Shown here piece after piece: positions 1 through 10,640 of a stretch of 64,000 bases of DNA. The notes beneath the pieces are model-generated. The model made no database searches, had not been told where the DNA came from, and saw only the letters and a program-made list of their open reading frames with translations. Positions within the stretch are counted from its first letter, which is position 1. Each line of letters opens with the position of its first letter. This stretch comes from Lithospermum erythrorhizon. Its lineage: Eukaryota; Streptophyta; Magnoliopsida; Boraginales; Boraginaceae. The stretch lies in NCBI GenBank assembly GCA_019722365.1, contig JADFUC010000110.1, forward strand, positions 62,001-126,000. The letters are read 5' to 3'. Position numbers and translations under genes: made by a program.

Positions 1-66
1 CTATAACACTCTAAAAGGAAAAATGGAACTTTCAAGAAATTAAGGCCATGTTAGTTAGTAGGAAGG

Positions 67-336
67 TTGAAGAAAATGAAAGATCACTCTATCCATCTCA
101 CTGTCCATGGAGGAGCCAGTAGCAGCAAGGCTAAACTAGGGAAAAAGAATAAAAGGAAAGACAAAACCTCAAAGAATGACAAAACCATCATGAAAGTTAA
201 TGAGGGCCAAGTCAGAAAGGAGATCAAGTGTTATTTCTGTAAAAAGATTGGACACTTGAAGAAGGATTGTCAGAAAAGAAAGGAATGGTTCGAAAAGAAA
301 GGGATTCCTTTCAATCCAGCCCATAAAAGGAACTGA
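67..336 (+). pseudogene. Copia-1 gag fragment with CCHC zinc knuckle
   Basis: A lysine-rich stretch is followed by CYFCKKIGHLKKDC (residues 55-68), a perfect CX2CX4HX4C retroviral-type zinc knuckle that binds RNA in the nucleocapsid part of Gag. The next residues (KKGIPFNP) are typical of the linker to protease in this lineage. The protein stops at 336 and the DSG protease motif expected next is absent. The methionine at 67 is only the first in the open stretch; the true Gag start lies outside the window. This is a broken part of Copia-1, not a host gene. Confidence 0.85.
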
Positions 337-361
337 AAAGTATTTGTTCATGGGGAACAGG

Positions 362-1690
362 ATGAAGGCACAAATAGAAGGAATTGGGACTATATATTGA
401 TGCTTTGAATCTTGGTTGTCATACAGATCTAGAAAAGTGTCTTTATGTTCCTGATTGTGCTAAATCTTGTTTTGTTGGGAAGTTGGATGAGTCTATGTTT
501 AATGTCAAGTTTAAAAATGGTATATTTTCTTTGTTTAAGAATAAGTATTATTATGGTTGTGGTACATTAATAAATGGTTTGTATCATTTTAATATTGATA
601 ATAAATTTATTGGAGTCTTTATTTAATGTTGAACATGTTGTTGAAAATTAGTAAGCGTGAGTGCAGCGAGATAATAATATGCTTTTCTTGTGGCATGAAA
701 GATTGGGTCATATATCCAAAGAAATGATGTTGAGGTTGGTTAAAAGTGAAATCCTTCCTCAATTGGATTTTACAGACCTAAATGTATGTGTTGATTGTAT
801 TAAAGACAAACAAACCAAACACAATACAATGAAAAGCAGCCACAAGAAGCACAAAACTTCTTGAATTGATACACACCGATATTTGTGGTCCATTTGAAGC
901 TCCATCTTGGAGTGGAGAAAAATATTTCATTACCTTTATTGATGATTCTTGGCGTTATGGATTGTATATCTATTGCATGAAAAGTCTAGATTCGATTGAG
1001 CGTTCTTAAAGTATTCGTGATGAGGTAGAAGGCGATTAGATACAAAAGTAAAGGTTGTGAAATCGGATAGAGGTGGAGAATATTATGGTAAATACAATGA
1101 GAAGTGGATAATGTCTTGGTCCATTTGCAAGGATTTCTTGAATGTGAGGCATATGTTACTTGCATTATACTATCACGATGCGCTTGCCAGCAAAATGGTG
1201 TAGATGAAGCTGTGAGTCGTACTCTAATAGAAATGGTTAGGAGTATGTTAAGTAATAGCAATGTACCTTTATCTTTGTGGACATATTCATTAAAAACTGC
1301 TGCATATTTGCTTAACAGGGTTCCTAGTAAGGCTGTTCACAAAACTCCTTATGAATTGTGGACAAAAAGGAAACCTAGTTTAAAGCATATACGTGTTTGG
1401 GGTTGGCTAGAATAGGAAATGAAATATATAATCCATATGAAAAAGCTCGATTCAAGAACCATCTCTGGTAATTTTATCGGGTATGCAGAAAAGTCTAAAG
1501 GGTACATATTCTATTAATCCCAACCTTAGTAAGGATAGTTGAGGTAGTAATGCGCGGTTTTTTATTGAGAATAATTAAGTAATAGGTGGGAGTGGGGAAC
1601 CACGAGCGTAAACTTTGAAGAGAAACAAGTGGGGAATAACCGCACGTCTAGTGTTTCTCGTCAAAGTGTCTACTCCTCCAAAATTGACTT
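362..1690 (+). pseudogene. Copia-1 gag-pre-integrase and integrase remnants
   Basis: Several frames must be followed. 384-626 matches the segment just before the pre-integrase domain (LEKCLYVPDC). 661-864 carries the pre-integrase domain with LWHERLGHISKEM and a VDC..DKQTKH zinc-binding tail. About 858-985 gives LIHTDICGPFEAPSWSGEKY, the start of the integrase core with the first catalytic Asp. 1104-1415 carries CQQNGVDEA..RTLIEMVRSML and LLNRVPSKAVHKTPYELW, the second half of the core and the C-terminal part. Frameshifts separate all pieces. The normal product inserts the cDNA into the genome; this copy cannot. Homology continues to about 1690, where the nested insertion starts. Confidence 0.9.
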
Positions 1691-1694
1691 GACC

Positions 1695-4600
1695 ACGCCC
1701 GGTGGGCTTACGAGTTGGGACATTAAATCAGCTGAATAAGCGAGTCGCTGACAATGGATAACGATAAAATGACTTCGTTTATGTGGTAATAAAAAATATA
1801 CAACTGCGTCCGTCGGGTGAACTAACCCAGCGCGCAGCAATGAAAAGTAATAATAACCATCTGACACCAAGCAATTTATTTTACAACTCGAAGACGATAA
1901 TAATTACTACATACAACAAAATTTCAAAGAAGATAAAAGTATAATTTGTTGAGTGCTTAGCCACCGTCGCTTCATCTTGGCAGATGCCTTGTTACTTTCG
2001 ACGATACATCTCGGTCATCGCGTGACGCTTTAGGCATAAAAGCCGCCCATGGGAAAAATAAGAATTGACTAAGGCGAGGTAATAAATATCCACGAAGTTA
2101 AACCACCTTATCGTACAAAAAGAATAATTTAAGTCCTACTTTATTTAAAGTATATACTGATAGTTTTATTTTATATGCTACTACTTACAATTTAAGTCTT
2201 ACTTAATGACTTTTTCAACTAACTTACCGATAAACCAGCGCGTCAACAACTTCCTCATGAATGCGCCTTAATCACTAGAGACATCTTTCGTAAGTACAGC
2301 TAATTTCCGATATAATATCCAACTCAGCGTCACGACCAAATCAAGCCATATATCTCAATATCTACCGTCAACTCGGCATACACAACTCAACTACTTATCT
2401 TTAGTTCACCTTAAAGTGCTCTTTCGATTATAGTCATGCGCTCTTATGACACCTAAATGTTTCTCATAAGACTTCAAATTGTTTCAATTTCTTATATAAG
2501 CTGACGATATATGTCTTAATCGAATAACCTAAATGCGGAATTGTCTTCCCAAATTCTCCATTTAATTAATACGGAACTTATATACCTCAATGGTATCAGC
2601 TTCATGGTTAGATAAAAGCAACTTATATCCTAACACGTTGAATCCAATTTTTCCGCTGATATAAAATATCTCAACATCATCCCGATGAATTAGTATGAAC
2701 TTGGTTTATAATTTCTATCCTTTAATGTTCTCATTCAGAATGTATCTAAATCCATTAACCACTTAATATATATACCACATATCTACAAAAAACGATATGC
2801 AGCGAGGCTTAGTGAGAGTATCACAGTATCCACGAATACAAAATAGTTGAAACAGAGGCTAAAGTCTGAAAAGGAAGTACAACCGTCGAAGACCTTGTTG
2901 TGTGCCAACAAGCGAGATTGTGAATAGATATAAGTAGTCAAATATGAATAAATAGCCATATACCGAGGACTACCTAATAAAGGTCATACAATAAGATGCA
3001 AAAGCCTCGAGCCCCTTGACATATGAAGATATGATAGAAAGTTCTAGTAAAAGCGCGATCACGGAGAAGAACTCGAGAGACTGTGGCTGACTATAACTAC
3101 AGTCGTGAACTAATATCTCACCGTATCCCCACAGCCATGCCCAACCTCTAATCTTGTATGCTTTCGATCCGTCTACTGCGAGGAATGGACGATCGATGTC
3201 GCGCTTATCACGCGGTATAAGGCCAAAGCACTTATACACAAAGTAAGGCAAAGCGCACTTATATACAAAGTATAAGGCACATACACTAAGTATAAGGCCG
3301 CGCTTATACTAAGTATAAAGGCACAGCAGCTATACACTAAGTATAAGACGTAAATCACGTATCTGCTGAGGAAGGAGAGTCGCTTTAACCTGTCATTACC
3401 CGACTATGAGATTCATATCATAATACTCGGAGTCACACAGAAGTCACTGCTCCGATACAACTACTCTGCTCTCCCCGACAATATCAAAGCCTGCAATTTA
3501 GCATCCCATAATCGTAAATCGATGTGACCGCCCGACCGAGGTACGAGAAATACAAAAGTGCGGCAATTACGAAATATAAAAGTATAAATTGGGGAGTTCG
3601 AGCCGTAAAACACTTGAGCTTGATCTTCAATGCCCATGAGGAATATAGCCACATAATCATGTTACATGGCTCACACATGTCATTACAACCATTACATGTA
3701 TGCGTTACCATGTCGTACCACCGGGGACATGCATACCGTTCTGGCGTAATCATCTTGCAAGGACACGTATACCGTTCACCGTAATTATACCACAATGACA
3801 TATTCACACAATTTAAAGTAAGTACATAAAAGTAATACCGCATTAGAGATAAGTACTACTTGCTTAGTTCCTTGATAAGCGTCCGATGCGATCGATCGAG
3901 TGCACTGTAGCTCATCGTCTAACAGCAGCAGAAATTACAATTATTACTCGCAATGATTTAAACCGCTTATCTTGATTAAATTTTGCGACTTTCGACCCAT
4001 TTTGAGTACAAATTGACAACTTAGTATAAATATGGCTAATTATGTTTGATAGCGATCGACATGAATCTGACTATCGGACTAAATCCATGTCGATTGACAC
4101 GCCCAACGAAAATACTAACATTTTCAAACCTTTGTCAACCCCAAAATATCAACTTAATTCATTCCCAGAAACAACTATATTAATCTCCTTAACATACTTT
4201 TACATTTTCCTCAAAAAAGTCAGCGAAATCAACTATTCATCTACGACACATTTTGATCCATCGTGGTATGATCGAGCACGATACCGCGATCTAAGTTTAA
4301 GTGATAATTACATGCCAATTTAAATCCCCAAAACTCACAGTCAACCTAAATCGCTTGAAAGTCAACTGCTTCGCTAACAACACTTTCTATCCAAATATGA
4401 TCATTTATCAACTCTTAGATTATAATCTAAGCCTAAGCAATAATTATATTGATAATATCTGTAAAAACCGGAAGTCAACCCAAAATTCCAAAAAGTCAAC
4501 GACCTAAAAGCGTCCGAGAATTCCATCAAACACGATATTTCAACAAAGGGAATAACTAATAGAACCCAAGAATCAATTGGGCGATAAAATTCAAATTACA

Positions 4601-5130
4601 AAAAGTCGGCTTCGGAGATACCATGAAAATACAACAAAGATCGAGACACTTTTTACACACTTAAGCAGCCAGGATGATGAGGAGAAACTCCCAATTTGAG
4701 GTCAAAGCTCATGAATGGAAGAGAAATCGAAAGAAAGAAAAAATCAGAAATTTCTTGTGGGTTAATATTTTGGAGAAAATGAGCTCTCTTTTTTGGGCAG
4801 GGGTGATTAATGGGCTTAAATAGGTTAGCTCATTTAAGTTATGTGAAACCCGATCGTTTAATTCAATCGATACTTCTCGTTTTAACTTAGCGGACAATGA
4901 TTTTCAAGCATTAACATTTATACTAGGTATATTACCACCCAAAATAATATCATTACAAAATTCGATTCTGACTTTAAAATTTTACATACCGAAATATACT
5001 ACCAACCGGTGATCCGTTGTATTTTTAGGCTATTCATCAAAATTTTGATTTCTCTGTAATACTCACGGCAGCTAGTATCTGATGCAGTAATATTAGTACG
5101 GAGCGAGGTTATTAAAAATAGTGTCAGCAT
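1695..5130. mobile_element. Long non-coding LTR-like insertion in Copia-1 (copy 1)
   Basis: Comparison with the uninterrupted Copia-2 sequence at 23600-23660 shows that Copia-1 stops matching near 1695 and resumes near 5130, so the 3.4 kb between is an insertion. It has no recognisable coding domain. It shares an ordered set of blocks with 12950-15480: the 'gcttagtga' segment, the 'aagtataaggc' array, the 'ggaatata..cacataatcat' block and an AG-rich end. The length, absence of coding and repeated occurrence suit a solo LTR of a Ty3-gypsy chromovirus (Del/Tekay type, probably minus-oriented), but that class is inferred from general resemblance. A target duplication could not be fixed; 'attgac' occurs near both edges. 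The outer bounds are good to about 20 bp. Confidence 0.55.
3205..3350. repeat. Array of 'aagtataaggc' units, copy 1
   Basis: A short degenerate tandem repeat in which 'cttatacac(a)aagtataaggc' recurs about five times with spacing near 25-30 bp. The same array sits at 13757-13905 in the other copy of the host repeat, so it belongs to that element. Confidence 0.75.
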
Positions 5131-6840
5131 GAGTGGACTATCGATAATATTGACCTATCCAATGAAATCACCAATGAACTAGTGTCCAGATGAACCATAA
5201 GAAATAGCATCAAGAAAGTCTACAAGACAGAAAAGACTAGCTATTTAGGACGATTATGTAGTTTATTCACTTGAACATGAATGTGACTTAGTATTGATAA
5301 AGAACCAGTTTCTTTGTCCGAAGCCATGAAATATAATAATTCGAGAGAAAAATGGTTGATGCTATGAAAGATGAGTTGAAATCAATGGATGACAACAAAA
5401 GTGCAGGACTTAGTTGAGTTGCCTAAGGTTCAAAAGCGAGTCGGTTGTAAATGGATCTTGAGGATAAAGCGAGACTCTAAAGCGATATTATAACTTTGAA
5501 GGCTGAGACTTGTTGCTAAGGATTTCGCTCGAGGAAAGAAGGTGTTGACTACAAAGAAACCTTCTCCCCATTTTCTACAATGGATTCTTCAAGAATTATT
5601 TTGGCATTAGTGGCTCATTATGATTTGGAGTTTCACCAAATGGATGTGAAAACCGTTTTTTTGAATGGAGACTTGGGAAGAAGTTTATGTAGGTCCAACC
5701 CGGATGGTTTTGTGACCGTTAGGCAAGAAAAGTTGGTGTATAAGCTAAAAGAAGTCGATATATGGACTAAAAGCAGCTTCCGACAATGGTATCTAAAGGT
5801 TTAAAAATACCATTATATCATATGGCTTTGAAGAAAACACCGTTGATAGGTGTATCTTCATGAAGGTTAGTGGGAGTAAGTTTATTATTTTAGTCACATA
5901 GTGATGACATTAACTTCAACGCTGTGATGATGATGGATTACATGATGTAAAGAAATTCCTCTCTAATAACTTTCAAATGAAAGATATGGGTGAAGCATCA
6001 TATGTGATTGGCATTGAAATATTCGTGAGATCGAAAGGAATATTAGGTTTATCGCTAGCTTTACATGATAAAGTTTTAGAGAGGTTTAGAATGGAAAAGT
6101 GCTCTTCGGGAATTGTTCCGATTCAGAAAGGGGACAAGTTTAGTTTGTTTCAATGTCCTAAAAATGATTTGGAACGAGAAGAAATGAAAGATATTCCCCT
6201 ATCGTCGATCGTTGGGGTCGTGTATGCTTTCGGAACATGTACTCGGCCGGATATTAGGCTTTCTGAGTTGGTATCTTTAGTGGAAGTATCAAAAGTAACC
6301 ACAGGAATGGACCAGCGGAAAGGCTGCAAAGATGGTCCGTAGGTATTCAAGGCACCAGGACTACATGCTTACTTATAAAGGTTGGATAATACCTCGAGAT
6401 GATTGGTTATCGTGATTGAACTTCACATTTGATGCTTGGACTCGAAATCCACATTTGGCTACACGTTTTTTATTGTTTGGAGGAGCTATATCATGGAAAA
6501 GTAGAGAACAATAGATTATAGCTACTTCCGCTGGAAGGCCGAGAGTCGTTGCATACTTTGAGGCAACCGATTCAAGCTTAGGTGGTTCTTGAACTTTATC
6601 TCGTACTTGGAATTATTGAAGCCCGAGCGAGCCGTTGAATTTATTGTAGGCATAATTTTCTGTTGTCTTCTTCTCTGAAATGATGCTGAAGGATCTAATT
6701 ATAAAATTAGGAAGAAGTGCGAAACAAAAGGTGTCTATTAAGTATATTGAGTGCAAACTTAATGATGGCGGATCCACGTTAGCCCCAAGGGATTACCACC
6801 TAAGACTTACATTGGCCATGTAGAAAGGATGGGTGTTATA
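5131..6840 (+). pseudogene. Copia-1 reverse transcriptase and RNase H remnants
   Basis: About 5350-5500 reads as MVDAMKDELKSMDDN and VGCKWILRIKRDSK, the start of the copia RVT_2 reverse transcriptase. 5580-5804 contains FHQMDVKTVFLNGDL, which carries one of the polymerase aspartates. 5977-6342 contains FQMKDMGEASYVIGIEI and VPIQKGDKFSLFQCPKND, the thumb and connection part. RNase H pieces follow to 6840, ending in ADPRxxPKGLPPKT-like residues. The YVDD region near 5900 is damaged. At least five frameshifts or stops are present. The parallel copy at 23640-25060 helps set the alignment. Confidence 0.9.
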
Positions 6841-7235
6841 GAAAAGTCTTGTTAACTGGAAGGAATAATTTTACATATGTATGAATGGTTTTGCTCAAAT
6901 AAAAGTGATCCTTATGAATTCAATTAAAGTTTATGTTTCTGCTAAATAAAGTGTTACTCATATTATGGTTATGTACATGAATAGTTATATTGAGACAACA
7001 CGAAAAAGTTTTCTCTCGAAAAGTTGAGAACTTACATCTTTCTCAAATAAAAGTATTTTGGATTAAATTATCTTATGATACATGGAAGGAATCATGTCGC
7101 TTAAATGACGTGTGACCACCATGATCCAGATAGTTTAGTTCAAATTATAGTTGATGGAATTGTTGATTCATTGAAAGGTGCACACTTATAATTTCTTTTG
7201 AATCATCAAATCATTATATGGACCAAGTGGGAGAT

Positions 7236-7654
7236 TGTTAGATTATTATGTTATTCTAATAATATATTATGGTCCATATAATATGTAAAGTCTAATTATT
7301 TATTAAAGGATTTCGAGTTGATGGTTATTAAAATATTAAAGTTAAAGAATTAGTGGGTTTAAATTCCAACCCTCTACATCTCACAAAATTTAAAAGATTG
7401 ATTTAAGAATGTAATTAGGAGGCCATTAGTGTTCTGGGCTTAGCACGTTGGCCCTAGACACGCTATAAAGAGAACTACATCATTCTTCGCATACGTCAAA
7501 TCTGACATAATAGTATCTAAAGAGGAGAGGAGAGAAAAGGAATCATTCGTGTTCATCTTCATCAAGCTTCAACTATGGATCAAGGTATGTTCTTGTAAAT
7601 TGAATTATATGATTAAGAGTGTAAAAGATCATAAAATAATAGTATAATGCTTTA
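7236..7654 (+). repeat. Copia-1 3' LTR
   Basis: It begins TGTTAGATTATTATG immediately after a polypurine tract 'aagtgggaga' (7225-7234). It matches the LTR at 7885-8247 along most of its length, including the AGAGGAGAGGAGAGAAAAGG block and 'tatggatcaaggtatgtt'. A TATAAAG box lies at 7464-7470. The right end is placed where the match to the other LTR stops ('ataatgctt'); the terminal CA is not preserved. Confidence 0.85.
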
Positions 7655-7884
7655 AATAACCACTTTTACTCCATATTTGTTTGGGACGATTTTTTCAAAA
7701 GCTCAATGCTGAAAAAAAGGGATGGGAATTTATGGGACATAGAGGGAATTATGGGGTTGGGCAAAATAGCCGTTTGGATGAGACAAGTTGATCACAAGCT
7801 CCCACATGCGCTAAGTGTCCATTTGCTATTGGACATTTTAGATTTTTTTATCCATTCTTTAATAAAATTATGTGTTATTTTTTA
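7655..7884. other. Spacer between two Copia elements
   Basis: About 230 bp between the end of the Copia-1 LTR and the start of the Copia-2 LTR. It contains no recognisable gene. It ends in 'tttta' directly before the Copia-2 LTR, which could be one half of a 5-bp target duplication; the other half cannot be tested because the Copia-2 3' end is lost. Confidence 0.5.
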
Positions 7885-8247
7885 TGTTAGATTATTATAT
7901 TAATCTAATATATATTTTATGGTCCATATAATATGAAGAATATTGAGTGTTACTTTAGCCCCCTCTTCTCATAAAATTTAACGCTTTTATTTAAGAATAT
8001 AATTAGGGAGGCCATTAGTAGTCTAGACCTTTGGTTATACTAGACATACTATATAAAGGGGCATATGCATAACTTGTCCTACACCATCTAAAAGGCAAAA
8101 TAAAAGACTAAGAGGAGAGGAGAGAAAAGGAAGTAGTCTAGCTTGATCATCTTCCTCAAACTTCTATTATGGATCAAGGTATGTTATTATTAAAGTTCTT
8201 ATATGATTAGAGTATAAAGTTCCTAAAGTGATAGAATTATGCTTACA
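7885..8247 (+). repeat. Copia-2 5' LTR
   Basis: It starts TGTTAGATTATT and ends ..GCTTACA, directly before the primer-binding site, giving a canonical TG..CA LTR of 363 bp. It shares the purine-rich 'agaggagaggagagaaaagg' block with the Copia-1 LTR. The TATA element sits 165 bp from the left end. Confidence 0.9.
8050..8057 (+). promoter_or_regulatory. TATA box of Copia-2 LTR
   Basis: TATATAAA followed by GGGGCA, inside a complete LTR and about 190 bp before its end. This is the expected place for the retrotransposon promoter. The equivalent in Copia-1 is TATAAAG at 7464-7470. Confidence 0.6.
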
Positions 8248-8249
8248 AT

Positions 8250-8261
8250 TGGTATCCGAGC
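8250..8261 (+). other. Primer-binding site (initiator Met-tRNA)
   Basis: TGGTATCCGAGC begins two bases after the LTR. It is one base off TGGTATCAGAGC, complementary to the 3' end of plant initiator methionine tRNA, which primes minus-strand DNA synthesis in most plant copia elements. This identifies the LTR at 7885 as a 5' LTR and fixes the orientation of Copia-2. Confidence 0.88.
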
Positions 8262-8915
8262 ATGGTTGATATACTCCTTTATATATTCGGCCGTACGTGA
8301 TCATATGTTTGATAAGGATAATTAATGATGATCTAATGAAGTCTTATTTTAAATTTCATACTTTATCAATTCCTGTGAGTATATAAGTACTCCGTAGTTG
8401 TTTTGAGATGGTTGCAATTGATTGGTTGTTTCCAACATGTTTGAGCTTATCACCATGCAAGAACATTTTATGCCTTAATTCATAGTACATCAGATTGTTA
8501 ATAGGCATATTGATAGTTAGAGTTGTATATCCTCTTCGTCTTCTAAAAGTTTCGAAGTGAATTTCGCATATACTACTCGGATCATATGGTGAATTTTTTC
8601 ATTAACAACGTAAATCTCAACCTTTGGATTTAATTGGTCATGCTAATTCTTGATCAGAATTGATAATATTATTTAATTGCTTCCGCTTAAATACTTATCA
8701 AATGAATTGATAATTTTTAATTCGGAATTGTTGTAATATACGACATAAGAGATTTGTATATTGGATAATTATTTGATAAAATGAATGTGCAATATTACAT
8801 ATACACATGTTCATTGTTTCACATAGTTTCTTTATAAATGAGTATCATTGATTTGATATATGATGGAAAAGAAATGTGTAAACATATTAAAGTTGATTTT
8901 GTGACATATATATAA
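8262..8915 (+). other. Copia-2 leader, non-coding
   Basis: AT-rich sequence between the primer-binding site and the tandem array. No gag reading frame and no other gene was recognised. Confidence 0.6.
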
Positions 8916-9510
8916 TTTGAGATATAAAGTTAATATCTATTATTAAAGTAGCTTGTTAGTCACCAAAGGTTTCAAACTAAAAGGTAAAATAGATATTTTA
9001 TCTCATATTATATAATTGCTTAAACTTTTTGAACATTGATATTTTATATCTATTTATTTATGGAACTTGTTAGTCACCAAAGTGGCCAAGTACAATATTT
9101 AAATAGATATTTATATCTCATATAATTGTACATTTTGAGATATAATAGTTAATAATATTTATTTAATTTAAAGTGCTTGTTAGTCACCAAAGTGGCCTAG
9201 CTAAATGAGTAAATTAATATTTTATCTCAATTAATAGTTACACCAACATGAGATATTATGGTAAATTAAAAATTATCTATTTTTTGTAATGTTTGTTAGT
9301 CACCAAAGTGGCCAAGATAAATGACTAAAGAGATAATTTATTTCATGTTATTGCATAACATATTGAATAATAATATTTTGAGGTATTATTAAATTGTTGT
9401 CTATTGAAATTGCTTGCTAGTCACCAAAGTGGCCAAACTAATTGTTAAATAGACATTATATCTTATTATATTTGGAATGAAAAATGTCTATTGAAGCTTG
9501 TTGAAGTCGC
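8916..9510 (+). repeat. Leader tandem array, ~115-bp unit, five copies plus a worn sixth
   Basis: The core 'cttgttagtcaccaaagtgg' recurs starting at about 8952, 9066, 9176, 9292 and 9412 (one base differs in some copies), and in worn form at 9497. Spacings are about 110-121 bp. Between cores each unit has 'tagatatttatctcat' on one side and 'gagatataa..aatatct' on the other, so each unit can fold into an AT-rich stem with the conserved core outside it. The array lies between the primer-binding site and the coding region of Copia-2. Confidence 0.88.
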
Positions 9511-9528
9511 TTGAAAGTAGCCTAGCTA

Positions 9529-10036
9529 TTGGGATTAACTAGAGACAATTATCAATTATACATTGATTGTATTAAAAACGACAAGCCAAACAAATACAAA
9601 AGCGACCCACGAGGAAGCATGAAATTTCTTGAATTGATACACACCCGATATTTGTGGTCGTTTGAAGCTCCGTCTTGGAGTGGAGAAAAATATTTAAATT
9701 ACCTTGTGTGATTACTCACGTTATGGATATGTATATCTATTGCATGAAAAGTCTCGTTCAATAAAGACATTCTTAAAAGTGTTAATTGATAGAGGTAGAA
9801 AGCGATTAGATACAAAAAGTAAAAGGTTATGAGATCGATAGAATTGGTGAATATTACGCAATAAAATACAATAAAAGTGGACAATGTCGTGGTCCATTTT
9901 TCAAAGAAAGTTTCATGAGAGTCAAGGCATATGTGCACGTTATCTTATATGCGGTACACCACGCAACAAATGGTGTAGGTGAAAGGTGCAATGGCTGCTA
10001 CAATAAAATAGTTAGAATTAGAGTATGTTAAAGTAA
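9529..10036 (+). pseudogene. Copia-2 integrase, first part
   Basis: YIDCIKNDKPNKYKS (9550 on) and FLELIHTRYLWSFEAPSWSG match the zinc-binding tail and the start of the integrase core, parallel to 800-930 of Copia-1. Later pieces in other frames match the section to 'agagtatgtta' (the MVRSML codons). The expected Asp of HTDICGPF is changed to HTRYLW. Upstream gag, protease and the pre-integrase HERLGH motif are absent, so an internal deletion joins the leader to integrase near 9530. The piece ends at the CACTA target site. Confidence 0.88.
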
Positions 10037-10640
10037 CGCTCTTTTGGAAATCGTACTTACGGCGTCGAAATCCGGCCAACGCAATAATCGTACTTTAGCC
10101 TCGGGTTAGAATCGGGGAAGCTCGACTCTATATTTTTAAGCTAATTTTCATTCCGATGCGATACCCGGCTAAGCCCGATTTAAATGCGAGAACTTTCTAC
10201 CCGGCTGGCAGCCTTGACGGAGCTCAACGTTTAATTAATTTATTTTTGATTATTTTTCGATCTTAACTTGGCTAACTTTTATTTAATTTATTTTGATTTA
10301 ATTTTTCGATGCCAAACCGACTCTAAAGTTTATTTAATTTCTTTTTATTTAATTTGGCGATAAATGCAAGCCAGTAACTTTCAAGAGCGCCGTCAGGAGG
10401 CTGGATTCTTGATTTATTTATTTGAATCGGCGCATCCGGTAACAGGAAAGCTAGTTGCATTTCCGGTGAAAAAAAACCATCGAGGATCTTACTTGAAATG
10501 TGTTGCGGCGTCGGGATGCGGTCATGCCTATTTCCGACCTCTGATCGTAATACTCCGGTTAATAAGTCTCAATGACAACAAAAATATCCAAAAAACATAT
10601 AAAAATCATACATTTGTCATTATCAAACTAATTAATCAAT
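10037..10640. repeat. CACTA left end and subterminal region
   Basis: Dense in short direct and inverted words such as 'ggcgtcg', 'cccggct', 'gcctcggg' and 'gatgcggtc', alternating with AT-rich 'tttatttaattt' runs. Subterminal repeats of this kind are where CACTA transposase-associated proteins bind. The terminus itself (CGCTCTTTTGG) is worn and no longer a perfect CACTA. Confidence 0.6.

Larger units (their letters stand above)
1..7654 (+). mobile_element. Copia-1: degenerate Ty1/copia retrotransposon, Tork-like
   Basis: Reading left to right it shows a gag zinc knuckle, gag-pre-integrase, integrase, reverse transcriptase, RNase H and a 3' LTR, which is Ty1/copia order. Its 5' end lies outside the window. 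The reading frame is broken many times. The protease active-site region is missing: the zinc knuckle is followed within about 40 bp by the segment that normally lies downstream of the DSG motif. A 3.4-kb unrelated sequence (about 1695-5130) splits it between integrase and reverse transcriptase. The tail 'GLPPKTYIGHV' after RNase H resembles Tork-lineage elements. It is the same family as the element starting at 7885 and cannot be autonomous. Confidence 0.92.

Noticed and set aside
7236..8247. One short element with two LTRs (TRIM-like) and a 230-bp interior
   Set aside because: The primer-binding site follows the right LTR and the polypurine tract precedes the left one, the reverse of what a TRIM would show.
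8916..9510. ~115-bp repeats as a CRISPR array or satellite
   Set aside because: The spacers are similar to each other, and the array sits between a primer-binding site and retrotransposon coding sequence.
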